A stretch of 11,794 nucleotides of DNA from Acidobacteria bacterium UBA6911. Lineage in GTDB: Bacteria > Acidobacteriota > UBA6911. Positions within the stretch are counted from its first letter, which is position 1, and every line of letters starts with the position of its first letter. A model generated the notes under the pieces. It was not told where the DNA came from. It saw only the letters and a program-made list of their open reading frames with translations, and did no database searches. The stretch is taken from assembly GCA_002451015.1 (NCBI GenBank), contig DKBB01000290.1:43231-55024 (forward strand), written 5' to 3'. Of this stretch, positions 1 to 9,343 are shown one piece after another. The position numbers were made by a program, and so were the translations under genes.

Positions 1-2283
1 CGCGCCAAGTCCGCTACCCAGACTGTACCAACCGGCCAGATTGAAGCGGCTCTGCATCCAGGAAAAAACCCAGGGGATGGCACGGATTTGATTGATTTCT
101 CCGACATTGCTGCGCGCTGAAGGACGGGAGCCGATCGTAAGTCGCTTTATTTCATCCAGGGGAGTTACGGATTGCCAGAATTCGATAAAGCCCGGGGTGT
201 CGTACACCAGGGCACGGTAGACCCGGCGGGCGACAACGGATGCCTGCTGCAGCGCATCCCGCCAAACGCCGGGCACATCCGTATCGTCGCCGCTTTCCGG
301 AGAGGAGGCCAGCAGTACCGCGTGCACAATCTGCTCGAGATGGCGGTGCGCCAGATCTTTATTGCTGTATCGCGAGGCAATGATTTCACCCTGTTCGGTC
401 AAACGGAATTTTCCGTGAATGCTTCCGGGAGGCTGCGCGCGTATTGCGTGGTTGGCCGGCCCCCCGCCACGCGCAATCGTGCCGCCTCGGCCATGGAAGA
501 TGGTCAATGTGACATGATGATTTTCGGCCACGCGGGTGATGGCTTCCTGCGCCCGGTAGAGCGCCCAGTTTGCCATCAGGTAGCCGCCGTCTTTATTGCT
601 GTCGGAATAGCCGATCATTACAACCTGCTCATTGTCGCATGTTTCCAGATAAGCGCGATACATGTCAGAAGAAAACAGCTCGTCCAGAATGTGCGGTGCG
701 GATTCAAGATCTTCGATGGTCTCAAACAACGGCACGATAGGCTGGCCCCTGTCGCAGCCGACCCACCGCAGCATCAGCAAAACAGCCAGAACATCCGCTG
801 CGGAATGGGTCATCGAAAGAATGACGGTGCCAATCGGTTCCTCACCATAAACGGACCGCACGCGCGCCATCAAACGCAGCAGTGCCCAGGTTTCTGCGGA
901 TGCGGGAGTAATACCGGGATGGGGGGAAAGCTCCGGCAAGGGATTCCCGAGCATGCTTAAATACAGTTCCGACCTTTTCGCATCGGACAGGTTGTCGAAT
1001 TCGGGAACAATTTCGAGGGCGCGCAGAACTTCCCCAAGGGCCGAATTCCATTTGGCCGTATCTTCACGAATATCCAGACGGGCGGCCGCCAGGCCGAATG
1101 CCCTGAGTTGATGTTCCAGAAGACGGATTTCATCTCTGGCCAGGCGTTCGGGAAGATGGGACGCAATGATTCGGACCGGATCCATTATCCGGTCCAGCTG
1201 AACGACCGCACGATGCGGTTTGCTGGAAAGCAGCCGGCCGGTCATATCTTCGCGGGAGGCACCCGCCAGGTCGGCGGCCAGGAGCGAAAATACCAGGCGA
1301 TAAGGTTCATTCACATATCTCTTTTCGATGTAGGACACGTGATCCGGCAGCGGGCGTCGGCTGTCGATCCAGACTTTAAGAGCGGGAGGCGGAGGCAGAC
1401 GACGGACGCTGAGGCTGAGATGGCGCGCCAGTTCCTGCAATGCGATGCGGTGCTTTTCGATTGCCAGGCCGCGATGCAGCCGCAACGCTTCCGCCGTCAC
1501 TTCGTCGGTCACAAAGGGATTGCCGTCCCGGTCGCCGCCGATCCACGAAGCCAGGCGCAACCAGGGGCGATCGCAATTCAACCCCGGATAGTGAACGGAC
1601 AGGGCGTTTTCCATGTCCTGGTAGAGCCGCGGGATGACCTCCCACATAGTCCTGTCGATAAAGTACAGTCCGGTGCGCACCTCATCGGTCACGGCCGGTT
1701 TTGCAGTGCGGGCGCGGTCGGTCATCCATAAAAGGACGATCTGGGCGTGCAATGCGGCGAGAACGCGCTCCTTTTGATTCAGGGGCAGGGTCTTCTCCAT
1801 CGATTGCCTGAGGAGATGCCCGATTCGTTGGGAGTTGGAGTGTATGGTGCGGCGCCGCGCCTCGGTCGGGTGCGCGGTCAGCACCAGTTCAACGGACAGT
1901 GTTTCAAGCAGGCGAGCCATATCTCTTGAATCCATGCCGCGCTGTTTCAGGGCTGCCACAGCGGCTCCGATCGATTCGTCGTACGGCTGTGGATAGGCTT
2001 CGTTCGTGCGCTCGATCAACAGGTCCGTATCTACGCGTTCTTCCGCCAGGTTCACCAAATCGAAATAAACGGTAAAGGCGGATGCTACAGGCCGGGCATG
2101 CTCTAAAGGCATGGACGCAATCGATTCCTGCAACCGGACGGCGGCGGCGGCATCCCCTCCGCGCCGCGCCTTTGCATCGGCGCGGATGTGTTCTTCGACA
2201 TTAAAAATTTCGGGAGATTCTATTTCGGAGATGACCTGCCCCAGCATATCGCCGAGCAGATGAATGATTTTGGAAATATCCAT
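1..2283 (-). CDS. ppc: Phosphoenolpyruvate carboxylase, 3' end beyond window
   Basis: Cytosolic anaplerotic enzyme that carboxylates phosphoenolpyruvate with bicarbonate to oxaloacetate and phosphate, feeding the TCA cycle. The minus-strand frame is open for 761 codons and runs off the left edge; bacterial family members are about 880-930 residues, so roughly the last 120-170 are missing. Visible motifs: VLTAHPTE with the catalytic His at residue 138 (the same number as in the E. coli enzyme), GGDRDGNPF near 249-257, GYSDSNKDGG near 558-567, FHGRGG near 596-601 with the catalytic Arg at 599, TIARGGGPANHAI directly after it, and RLTEQGEII near 627. The ATG start is well bounded: an in-frame TAG lies six codons upstream (2299-2301), and the N-terminus aligns with the E. 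coli N-terminal helix. No good Shine-Dalgarno is visible. No frameshift was found on reading the whole frame. Third positions look more GC-rich than in mgtE or groEL. Family assignment is very sure. Confidence 0.97.
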   Translation of the reverse strand, partial: MDISKIIHLLGDMLGQVISEIESPEIFNVEEHIRADAKARRGGDAAAAVRLQESIASMPLEHARPVASAFTVYFDLVNLAEERVDTDLLIERTNEAYPQPYDESIGAAVAALKQRGMDSRDMARLLETLSVELVLTAHPTEARRRTIHSNSQRIGHLLRQSMEKTLPLNQKERVLAALHAQIVLLWMTDRARTAKPAVTDEVRTGLYFIDRTMWEVIPRLYQDMENALSVHYPGLNCDRPWLRLASWIGGDRDGNPFVTDEVTAEALRLHRGLAIEKHRIALQELARHLSLSVRRLPPPPALKVWIDSRRPLPDHVSYIEKRYVNEPYRLVFSLLAADLAGASREDMTGRLLSSKPHRAVVQLDRIMDPVRIIASHLPERLARDEIRLLEHQLRAFGLAAARLDIREDTAKWNSALGEVLRALEIVPEFDNLSDAKRSELYLSMLGNPLPELSPHPGITPASAETWALLRLMARVRSVYGEEPIGTVILSMTHSAADVLAVLLMLRWVGCDRGQPIVPLFETIEDLESAPHILDELFSSDMYRAYLETCDNEQVVMIGYSDSNKDGGYLMANWALYRAQEAITRVAENHHVTLTIFHGRGGTIARGGGPANHAIRAQPPGSIHGKFRLTEQGEIIASRYSNKDLAHRHLEQIVHAVLLASSPESGDDTDVPGVWRDALQQASVVARRVYRALVYDTPGFIEFWQSVTPLDEIKRLTIGSRPSARSNVGEINQIRAIPWVFSWMQSRFNLAGWYSLGSGLGA

Positions 2284-2720
2284 CTTCAAACATACACCCT
2301 AATTGATTCAATCTTTATTTACAGCACATTCTATACGGAGAAGGGCATAAAAAATCCATATAAATCAATGCAACCTCCTGGCGGACAAATTCTTCCTCTC
2401 CAATCCCTAACCCGTATTTACGTCTATGCAATAAACAGCGACGGACGTTCATTACGTATCGGGAACTCTCTATTTATTCTCGCTAGCTGGATAAATTCTG
2501 CCTGGAAGCAACCGGACATTGGCGGTTCAGCTGAATCCCACATGCCTCAATAGCTTGATTCCGTATCCATCGGAAAGGTTTGCGGCAGACAATAGCATAT
2601 TGCTGTTTATTGTTCAGCGATAAACACGTGACAACTCTTACCAACTTGCCTGGTAACCTCTGGAATCAATGTATCGGGTGGAGTGGCCCCAATGCCATCC
2701 GGCGAGAATCCATGGAAAGA
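2284..2720. other. Intergenic stretch between ppc and the universal stress protein gene
   Basis: These 437 bases hold no convincing gene on either strand. The part next to ppc is AT-rich and must contain its leader, and probably its promoter, on the minus strand, but I found no -35/-10 pair of good quality; a TAGAAT hexamer (2323-2328 on the complement) has no matching -35 box. Short inverted repeats occur at 2605-2625 and 2638-2656 and an imperfect one at 2680-2700, none followed by a T-run in the direction of transcription. The two open frames that cross this region start at GTG or TTG codons, lie antisense to ppc or the stress protein gene, and have no recognisable content. Confidence 0.6.
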
Positions 2721-3650
2721 TTAAAGCGGCGTTGTCGCTCCGAAAGGCTTAACGGTCAGAACGGGACAAGGGGACCTGCGGATTACCTTTTCGGCGACAC
2801 TGCCCAGAAGAAAATGTTTCAGCCCTGAAAGACCGTGCGTAGCAAGGACTATAAGATCGACCTTGTTGTGGAGAGCGTATTCCAGTATTTCATTTGCAAC
2901 ATGCCCTGCGATAACCTTGAACTCCCACGCAATCTCCGGCTCCTTGTATTGATTAAAGATCCGATGCAATTCCTTTTCAGACCGGTTGACGATCTCGGCC
3001 CGTAATCCCCAGACGATCTCTTTGCTGATTCCATAAAAAGCGGGATGGGTTGTTTCTTCGATGACGTGCAAAACCTGCAATTTTGCGCCGTACAGCCTGG
3101 CGACTTCCCTGGCCATCAGCATCGCCACTATGGAGTGATCGGAAAAATCTATCGGAGAAAGAATCCTGTCCGTCTTTCCAGGCGGTTTGGGTTTCTCGGA
3201 CTCGCGGATTGTCAATACGGGGCAGGACGCTTTGCGAACCACCTCCTGGGCGATGCTTCCCAGAAACATGTAACCCAAGCCGCGTCGGCCGTGCGTTCCC
3301 ATTACAATCAGGTCGATTTTATGCTCCTCCGAATATTCCAGAATCAGATTGTCCGCCGATATCCCCCACGCCTCCTCCATTGTCATATCCAATTCTTTTT
3401 CGCTTTCCATGGATGTCCGCAAATCCCCATCCATACTATCGCTGGCCATTTTTTTCAGTTGATCCTGAAGCGCTTTCAAATCCGGGAAATGAAACTCAGG
3501 ATTGTGAGGATCCCTTTGGTGAAGGACTATCGCATGGAACAGGTGGAGCTTAGCATTGAAATATCTGGCCAGGAATAGAGCGTGTTCCAGGGCTTGGGAA
3601 GCACAGTTGGAAAAGTCCGTCGGAAATAGGATATTTCTTATGTTAAGCAT
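2721..3650 (-). CDS. Tandem-domain universal stress protein (UspA family)
   Basis: Cytoplasmic nucleotide-binding stress protein made of two fused UspA domains (about residues 1-150 and 160-305), so one chain mimics the usual dimer. Domain 1 starts NILFPTDFS, with the Asp that usually contacts adenine, and carries the ATP motif G-2x-G-9x-G-S in GTHGRRGLGYMFLGS. Domain 2 starts RILSPIDFSDHS and has ATHGLSGLKHFLLGS, where the first motif Gly is Ala. Both end with the typical CPVLT strand. The ATG at 3650 is preferred (309 aa) because AAGGA lies 8 bases before it; the ATG at 3659 has the same purines directly against it. The gene follows mgtE by about 50-60 bases and is probably co-transcribed with it. 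The exact role is unknown; family members act in stress survival, and a regulatory role near Mg2+ transport is only inferred. Confidence 0.93.
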   Translation of the reverse strand: MLNIRNILFPTDFSNCASQALEHALFLARYFNAKLHLFHAIVLHQRDPHNPEFHFPDLKALQDQLKKMASDSMDGDLRTSMESEKELDMTMEEAWGISADNLILEYSEEHKIDLIVMGTHGRRGLGYMFLGSIAQEVVRKASCPVLTIRESEKPKPPGKTDRILSPIDFSDHSIVAMLMAREVARLYGAKLQVLHVIEETTHPAFYGISKEIVWGLRAEIVNRSEKELHRIFNQYKEPEIAWEFKVIAGHVANEILEYALHNKVDLIVLATHGLSGLKHFLLGSVAEKVIRRSPCPVLTVKPFGATTPL

Positions 3651-3710
3651 TTCCGCCATCCTTTAAATAAGGGTGAAAGCCTTTTTCATGCCTCCCATAA
3701 AACTTCCTGT

Positions 3711-5021
3711 TCAAACGAGATATTGCAGAAACACGACAGCAAAACCGAGAAAGGCAAAAAAACCTATAACATCCGTTACTGTAGTTAAAATAATACTGGA
3801 GCTCTGTGCGGGATCCAATCCCACATTTTTCATGACAATTGGGATGGAAGCCCCCGCCAATCCGGCGAAAAACAGGTTTACCAGCATACCCAATCCAATC
3901 ACAAGTCCCAGGTAGGGATTCCCATTCCAAAACCAGGCTACCGCCGCCGTAACCGTGCCTATAATGGCTCCATTAATGATTCCCAGGCAGGATTCCTTAA
4001 GAATCAGCCTCCAGATTTTTTGTTTTGGAATTTCGCGCATCACCAGTCCCCTCATTACTATCGCCAGGGACTGGGCTCCCGCATTTCCCCCCTGGCCCGC
4101 CACTACGGGCAGGAACACTGCCAGAACGGTAATTTTTGCAATAACGTCTTCGAATAAAGCCACAACGGCGGCGGCAAGAAAAGCCGTAGCCAGGTTGACA
4201 TGAAGCCATGGCAGGCGTTTCTTTATAGAAAGCATCATCGGCGAAAAGACCCTTTCGTCCCCCCCGACACCGAACATTTTCTGGAGATCCTCGGTCGCTT
4301 CATCCTGGATCCCTTGAATCAACTGTTCCGCTTTTATAATCCCGAGAATACGATTCTGACCGTCTACCACTGGCGCGGCAAAATACCTTCTTTTGGAGAG
4401 TCCGTCCGCCGCCTCTTCCCGGCTTACAAGACAATGAATGGAGAAAACGTCTTTCCGCATAAACGATTCCAGCGTCTGTTCAGGCGAAGCCAGCATCAGG
4501 TCGTGCATATTCATGACGCCGACAAGGTGGTTTTTGTCATCGATCACATATCCGTAGGATGCAGGGAATCCTTTCTTGGCCAGGCTTCTAATCTTTTCGA
4601 TAGCTTCCTGCACGGTGAGGTTCTTATGAAAGGAAAGGAATCGGGTCGTCATCAGGCGCCCCATACTGTCTTCAGGGTACGTCAAGAGTTCCTTTACCTG
4701 GGACCTGAGTTTTTTGGGCAGGTGTCCCAGGAGGCGTTCCCGGGCTTCTTCGGACAGGTGCATAAAGAGAGTTGCGGCATATTGCGGATCCAGGGCCGAC
4801 AAAACCTCTTCAAAAAGGGATGCATCTGCACTTTCCAACAGCGCGGCCGCATAGCTGACCTGTAAATTCTGCAATGCCTTGACCGCCATAGGAACGGTTA
4901 AAGCTTGCAGGACTTGAGCCGCCTCGTCCTCGGTCATCATCTCAAGGGCGCGAGCCGCTCCCAGGATGTCTTTTTCGAAGTATTTCTGGACTATAGGCAG
5001 TAATGCTTCCTTCTCAACCAT
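3711..5021 (-). CDS. mgtE: Magnesium transporter MgtE
   Basis: Inner-membrane Mg2+ channel that gates on cytosolic Mg2+. Layout of the 436-residue chain: an N-terminal helical MgtE_N domain (about 1-115), a CBS pair (about 116-240, with YVIDDKNHLVGVMN and APVVDGQNRILGIIK strands), the connecting plug helix, then five membrane segments from about residue 275. The signature PVVAGQGGNAGAQSLA is at about 306-321. The Asp in TTVTDVIGFF of the last segment (about 417) corresponds to the pore Asp that coordinates Mg2+ in the Thermus structure. Length is normal (about 430-470). The ATG at 5021 is preferred because AAAGG sits 8 bases before it; a GTG at 5027 would add two residues. It lies about 210 bases behind groEL and about 60 before the universal stress gene. 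No Mg2+ riboswitch-like leader is evident, since the leader from the proposed promoter is only about 35 bases. Confidence 0.96.
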   Translation of the reverse strand: MVEKEALLPIVQKYFEKDILGAARALEMMTEDEAAQVLQALTVPMAVKALQNLQVSYAAALLESADASLFEEVLSALDPQYAATLFMHLSEEARERLLGHLPKKLRSQVKELLTYPEDSMGRLMTTRFLSFHKNLTVQEAIEKIRSLAKKGFPASYGYVIDDKNHLVGVMNMHDLMLASPEQTLESFMRKDVFSIHCLVSREEAADGLSKRRYFAAPVVDGQNRILGIIKAEQLIQGIQDEATEDLQKMFGVGGDERVFSPMMLSIKKRLPWLHVNLATAFLAAAVVALFEDVIAKITVLAVFLPVVAGQGGNAGAQSLAIVMRGLVMREIPKQKIWRLILKESCLGIINGAIIGTVTAAVAWFWNGNPYLGLVIGLGMLVNLFFAGLAGASIPIVMKNVGLDPAQSSSIILTTVTDVIGFFAFLGFAVVFLQYLV

Positions 5022-5061
5022 GGGCACCGCCTTTCTTCCTCACTTTGAGTCTGGTTGAGGA

Positions 5062-5089
5062 ATTATGACTTGGCTTTATCCTGTCTGAA
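5062..5089 (-). promoter_or_regulatory. Possible sigma-70-type promoter for mgtE-usp
   Basis: On the minus strand TTCAGA (5084-5089, 4 of 6 matches to TTGACA) is followed after 16 bases by CATAAT (5062-5067, 5 of 6 matches to TATAAT). It would start a transcript near 5055, about 35 bases before the mgtE start codon. Such matches occur by chance in AT-rich DNA, so this is only a candidate; its position between a groEL-distal hairpin and mgtE supports it. Confidence 0.35.
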
Positions 5090-5193
5090 AAGTTCCGGAG
5101 AATGAAGAGAATAATGGAATCGGGACTGTAGAAAATCAGCCTGATTTTCCAGTCTTTAATATGTGGAGGTTTTAATGAAGACATTTCAGAAGA

Positions 5194-5217
5194 CGAGGTG
5201 ACTATTACATCACCTCG
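5194..5217 (-). terminator. Hairpin just behind groEL, possible terminator
   Basis: A perfect 8-bp inverted repeat (CGAGGTGA / TCACCTCG) with an 8-base loop starts 13 bases after the groEL stop codon. On the transcribed strand it is followed by a mixed pyrimidine stretch (TCTTCTG), not a true U-run. It may stop part of the groESL transcripts, or act as a 3' stabilising stem, and leave some read-through into mgtE. Confidence 0.45.
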
Positions 5218-5230
5218 CCTTCCATGGGCG

Positions 5231-6865
<1,635 letters not shown>

Positions 6866-6906
6866 TTAATGGGTTAGTTACATGCTTTGACGGGAATTGC
6901 CTTCGG

Positions 6907-7200
6907 CTATTTTTTTTCAATAATCGCCAGGACGTCATCTTCACGCATGATGACGTATTCCTCGTCCTCAATCTTGATATCCGTTCCGGAATACTTGCCG
7001 AAGAGAATCCGATCTCCCTTTTTTATGTCCATCTTGGATTTTTTCCCGTCTTCCAGCACTTTGCCCGGTCCGACAGCGACGACTTTCCCTTCCATCGGCT
7101 TTTCTTTTGCCGTATCGGGGATGATAATTCCTCCCTGAACCATCTCTTTTTCTTCCATTCTCTTGACAAGAATTCGATCATGCAAGGGCTTCACATTCAT
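6907..7200 (-). CDS. groES: Co-chaperonin GroES (Hsp10)
   Basis: Heptameric lid of the GroEL chamber, 97 residues, the normal length. It begins NVKPLHDRILVKR, contains the mobile loop that binds GroEL (about 17-32, ending GGIIIPDTAKEKP), then GKVVAVGPG, GDRILFGKYSGTDIKI and EEYVIMREDDVLAII, all typical of the family. The ATG at 7200 has a strong AGGAGG 8 bases upstream; an in-frame GTG at 7221 lies before that site and can be excluded. The 3' end contains a run of eight A residues on the coding strand (6910-6917), coding for the last lysines before TAG. It is the first gene of the groES-groEL operon and diverges from the phosphate uptake genes. Confidence 0.98.
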   Translation of the reverse strand: MNVKPLHDRILVKRMEEKEMVQGGIIIPDTAKEKPMEGKVVAVGPGKVLEDGKKSKMDIKKGDRILFGKYSGTDIKIEDEEYVIMREDDVLAIIEKK

Positions 7201-7435
7201 GGCACAGACCTCCTTTTTCACGCACCGTGTATCCTACAACTTAAGCATTATCAACGCTTTATCTCTTTTATATCGATTTGCAGAAATTATCAGTAAGATT
7301 AATTAAGATGCCCGATGAAATCTGTCAACTTCCTCGTCCAACTATTTTAATGTCCGGTGGATTCGACGGTTATTTCCAGGTTGCGACGGACCCAAATCTT
7401 CAGCGTTCCCGGTACACGGAAGGATAAATATTATC
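7201..7435. other. Divergent control region between groES and the phosphate uptake genes
   Basis: No gene is visible here. It must hold the groES leader and promoter on the minus strand. No CIRCE operator (TTAGCACTC-N9-GAGTGCTAA) and no clear sigma-32 box is present, so heat-shock control is not obvious from sequence. Within the presumed groES leader a 7-bp stem with one G-U pair and a 3-base loop (7243-7259) lies about 43 bases before the start codon. Confidence 0.5.
7267..7328 (-). promoter_or_regulatory. Candidate promoter elements for groES-groEL
   Basis: On the minus strand there is a perfect TTGACA (7323-7328) followed at 16 bases by TTAATT (3 of 6 matches), and further down CTGATA (7288-7293) with TATAAA (7267-7272, 5 of 6) at a short 15-base spacing. 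Either could be a vegetative promoter, with start points about 75 to 100 bases before the groES start codon. Neither pair is ideal, so the true start is undecided. Confidence 0.3.
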
Positions 7436-7464
7436 TTGGGAAGCATATTTTAAATAAATATAAT
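7436..7464 (+). promoter_or_regulatory. Sigma-70-type promoter for the DUF47-pit operon
   Basis: TTGGGA (7436-7441, 4 of 6) is separated by exactly 17 bases from a perfect TATAAT (7459-7464), in an AT-rich stretch. Transcription would begin near 7471, about 90 bases before the preferred DUF47 start codon. No clear Pho box (paired CTGTCAT-like repeats) was found beside it, so phosphate control through PhoB is not supported by sequence. Confidence 0.6.
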
Positions 7465-7558
7465 ACAATTGTAGCTGATTCCAGCAGACAGTTTCATCAA
7501 GTCATTTATATTGAGTGTTGCTAAACCTTTTGGACTTCATTCCGGGACGGCTCAACCC

Positions 7559-8185
7559 ATGCTAAAGAAACTCCTGCCGAGGGAAGATTATTTTTTTGAA
7601 CTTTTCGAGCAACAGGCGGCGTCCATAGGTCGGGGCTTGCAATTATTCGAGTTGCTGATTAAAGAATATTCGCGACTCGGCGAATTACAGGTGCAGATCA
7701 AGGCGGTGGAACATGAATCGGACGAAATCGCCCATAAAATTTTCAACCTGCTGAACAATACATTCGTAACGCCTTTTGACCGTGAAGACATCCAGATGCT
7801 TACGCATCGGATGGATGATGTCATGGATCACATAGAAAAGGCTAGTGCGCGCATGCAGCTCTACGATCTTCCCGCTCCGCCTGTAAACACGGACCGTATG
7901 CTTGTTATCATACGGAATGCTTTTGAGAAGATCTCTATGGCCCTGTCCATGCTCCGGGAAAAGAAGAACCACGATGTGATTCTGCAACTCTGCGTGGAGA
8001 TCAACAGCCTTGAAAACGAAGGGGACACCGTGCTGCGGGAATCCCTTGCCCGTTTATTCAGAGAAACTTCCGACCCTTTCTATCTGATAAAGGCAAAGGA
8101 AATCTACGAAAGCCTTGAAGAGGCTACAGATCGTTGTGAGGATCTTGCCAATATCTTTGAAACAATATTGATCAAAAACGCCTGA
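7559..8185 (+). CDS. DUF47 (PhoU-like) Pit accessory protein
   Basis: All-helical cytoplasmic protein of the DUF47 family (PF01865, YkaA type), which has a PhoU-like fold and usually sits beside PiT phosphate transporters, where it is thought to modulate uptake. The 208-residue chain starts MLKKLLPREDYFFELFEQQA, the standard family opening, and contains two PhoU-like motifs, KAVEHESDEIAHKIFNLL and INSLENEGDTVLRESLARL, whose E-x-x-x-D pattern binds metal in PhoU relatives. It ends with the typical EATDRCEDLANIFETI helix. The ATG at 7559 is chosen because it matches the family N-terminus, though its Shine-Dalgarno is weak; an in-frame TTG at 7511 would add 16 unlikely residues. The pit gene follows after 150 bases. 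Confidence 0.92.
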   Translation: MLKKLLPREDYFFELFEQQAASIGRGLQLFELLIKEYSRLGELQVQIKAVEHESDEIAHKIFNLLNNTFVTPFDREDIQMLTHRMDDVMDHIEKASARMQLYDLPAPPVNTDRMLVIIRNAFEKISMALSMLREKKNHDVILQLCVEINSLENEGDTVLRESLARLFRETSDPFYLIKAKEIYESLEEATDRCEDLANIFETILIKNA

Positions 8186-8209
8186 GCGGAATACCGCAGC
8201 TTTGTAATT

Positions 8210-8228
8210 TTTACCGAAGACCGGTAAA
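8210..8228 (+). other. Hairpin between the DUF47 gene and pit
   Basis: TTTACCG and CGGTAAA form a perfect 7-bp stem around a 5-base loop, with AT-rich flanks that could extend the pairing imperfectly. It lies 25 bases behind the DUF47 stop codon. No long T-run follows. It may be a partial terminator or a processing stem that sets different levels for the two genes. Confidence 0.4.
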
Positions 8229-8335
8229 TTTGTACGGGTCGGTTTTCAGTCCGATTGAGTCCGACACAAAAATTCTGCCCTTGCTGCAGCAGGACGGGGG
8301 CCTCGTTCACAGGCACAAGAACACGAACGCCGACT

Positions 8336-9343
8336 ATGGAAATTACCTACATCCCCTATTTCGCGATCCTTCTCATCGTACTGGCGCTACTGTTCGACTT
8401 TTTAAACGGGATGAACGATGCCGCCAATTCCATCGCAACAATCGTTTCCACGAGAGTGCTGACGCCCCGGGTGGCAGTTGCCTGGGCTGCTTTCTTCAAT
8501 ATGGCCGCCGCCTTCGGGTTCGGTGTGGGAGTAGCCAAAACCATCGGAAAGGGGATTGTACTCCCTGAAATCCTTTCACTCTGGTTCGTTTTTGCCATTC
8601 TTACAGGAGCCATTATCTGGACCTACGGTTGCACCATTATAGGTCTCCCCATCAGCGTTTCCCATGCACTGGTAGGCGGCATTATAGGCGCAGGCCTTGT
8701 CAAGGGCGGAGCAAAGGTGCTTGTCTGGAACGGTATCGCAAAAATTGCCACTTTTATCGTTCTGTCGCCACTGGTCGGATTTTTGCTGGGAGCGGTTTTA
8801 TCCATTCTTGTCGCCTGGATTTTTCGTCGCTGGGCCCCGCGACGTATCGATCGCGTTTTCCGTGTCGGGCAGTTGGTTTCTTCCGCTTTGTTCAGTCTGG
8901 GGCACGGCGCCAACGATGCACAGAAAACCATGGGCATCATCGTCATGGTAATCGTCGCGGCCGGCTGGCAGCAGGAATTTAATGTGCCGCTCTGGGTAAT
9001 ACTATCCTGTCATGTGGCTATAGCCCTGGGGACGCTCCTTGGAGGGTGGCGTGTCGTGCATACCATGGGTATAAAAGTCACCAAACTGGTTCCCGTAGGA
9101 GGATTCTGTGCGGAAACCGCTGCGGCCATTTCTATTATCTTAAGTTCCCTGGGAGCTATTCCCGTTTCGACAACCCATACCATTACCGGAGGCATTATCG
9201 GCGTAGGGTCCCTGCACCGCATGTCGGCCGTCAGATGGGGGATCGCCGGCAATATTGTAGTCGCCTGGATACTGACAATGCCCGGGGCAGCCATTATTTC
9301 TGCAATCGTCTATCTTGTAATTCACGCCTCCGGAGGGGAGTGA
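8336..9343 (+). CDS. pit: PiT-family inorganic phosphate transporter
   Basis: Inner-membrane secondary transporter that takes up phosphate, often as a metal-phosphate complex, driven by H+ or Na+. The 335-residue chain has about ten hydrophobic segments and the inverted-repeat design of the family: GMNDAANSIATIVSTR (25-40) pairs with GANDAQKTMGIIV (191-203), and GLPISVSHALVGGIIGAG (103-120) pairs with AIPVSTTHTITGGIIGVG (274-291). A basic cytoplasmic loop (FRRWAPRRIDRVFR, 163-176) separates the halves. Length fits the short prokaryotic PiT group, which lacks the large central loop of E. coli PitA. The ATG at 8336 is chosen because the hydrophobic region begins right after it; a TTG at 8255 would add 27 polar residues. 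No good Shine-Dalgarno precedes it. Probably transcribed with the upstream DUF47 gene. Confidence 0.95.
   Translation: MEITYIPYFAILLIVLALLFDFLNGMNDAANSIATIVSTRVLTPRVAVAWAAFFNMAAAFGFGVGVAKTIGKGIVLPEILSLWFVFAILTGAIIWTYGCTIIGLPISVSHALVGGIIGAGLVKGGAKVLVWNGIAKIATFIVLSPLVGFLLGAVLSILVAWIFRRWAPRRIDRVFRVGQLVSSALFSLGHGANDAQKTMGIIVMVIVAAGWQQEFNVPLWVILSCHVAIALGTLLGGWRVVHTMGIKVTKLVPVGGFCAETAAAISIILSSLGAIPVSTTHTITGGIIGVGSLHRMSAVRWGIAGNIVVAWILTMPGAAIISAIVYLVIHASGGE

Noticed and set aside
172..960. Long plus-strand open frame of 262 codons
   Set aside because: It is wholly antisense to ppc, whose frame is intact with all catalytic motifs; its translation has no recognisable domain and is explained by GC-rich ppc codons.
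1108..1731. Plus-strand open frame of 207 codons
   Set aside because: Antisense to ppc, no ribosome site or family resemblance.
2188..2553. Plus-strand open frame of 121 codons partly in the intergenic gap
   Set aside because: Starts at GTG inside ppc antisense sequence, covers the ppc start and leader, and has low-complexity content with no domain.
2605..2700. Short inverted repeats (2605-2625, 2638-2656, 2680-2700) as a terminator for the stress protein gene
   Set aside because: Stems are only 6 bp or bulged, and none is followed by a T-run on the minus strand.
2580..2828. Plus-strand open frame of 82 codons in the ppc-usp gap
   Set aside because: TTG start, runs into the complement of the stress protein gene, and its translation matches nothing I know.
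4200..4865. Plus-strand open frame of 221 codons
   Set aside because: Antisense to mgtE, which is complete and well conserved.
7201..7510. CIRCE operator or Pho box in the divergent region
   Set aside because: Read on both strands; no TTAGCACTC/GAGTGCTAA pair and no spaced CTGTCAT-like repeats were found.
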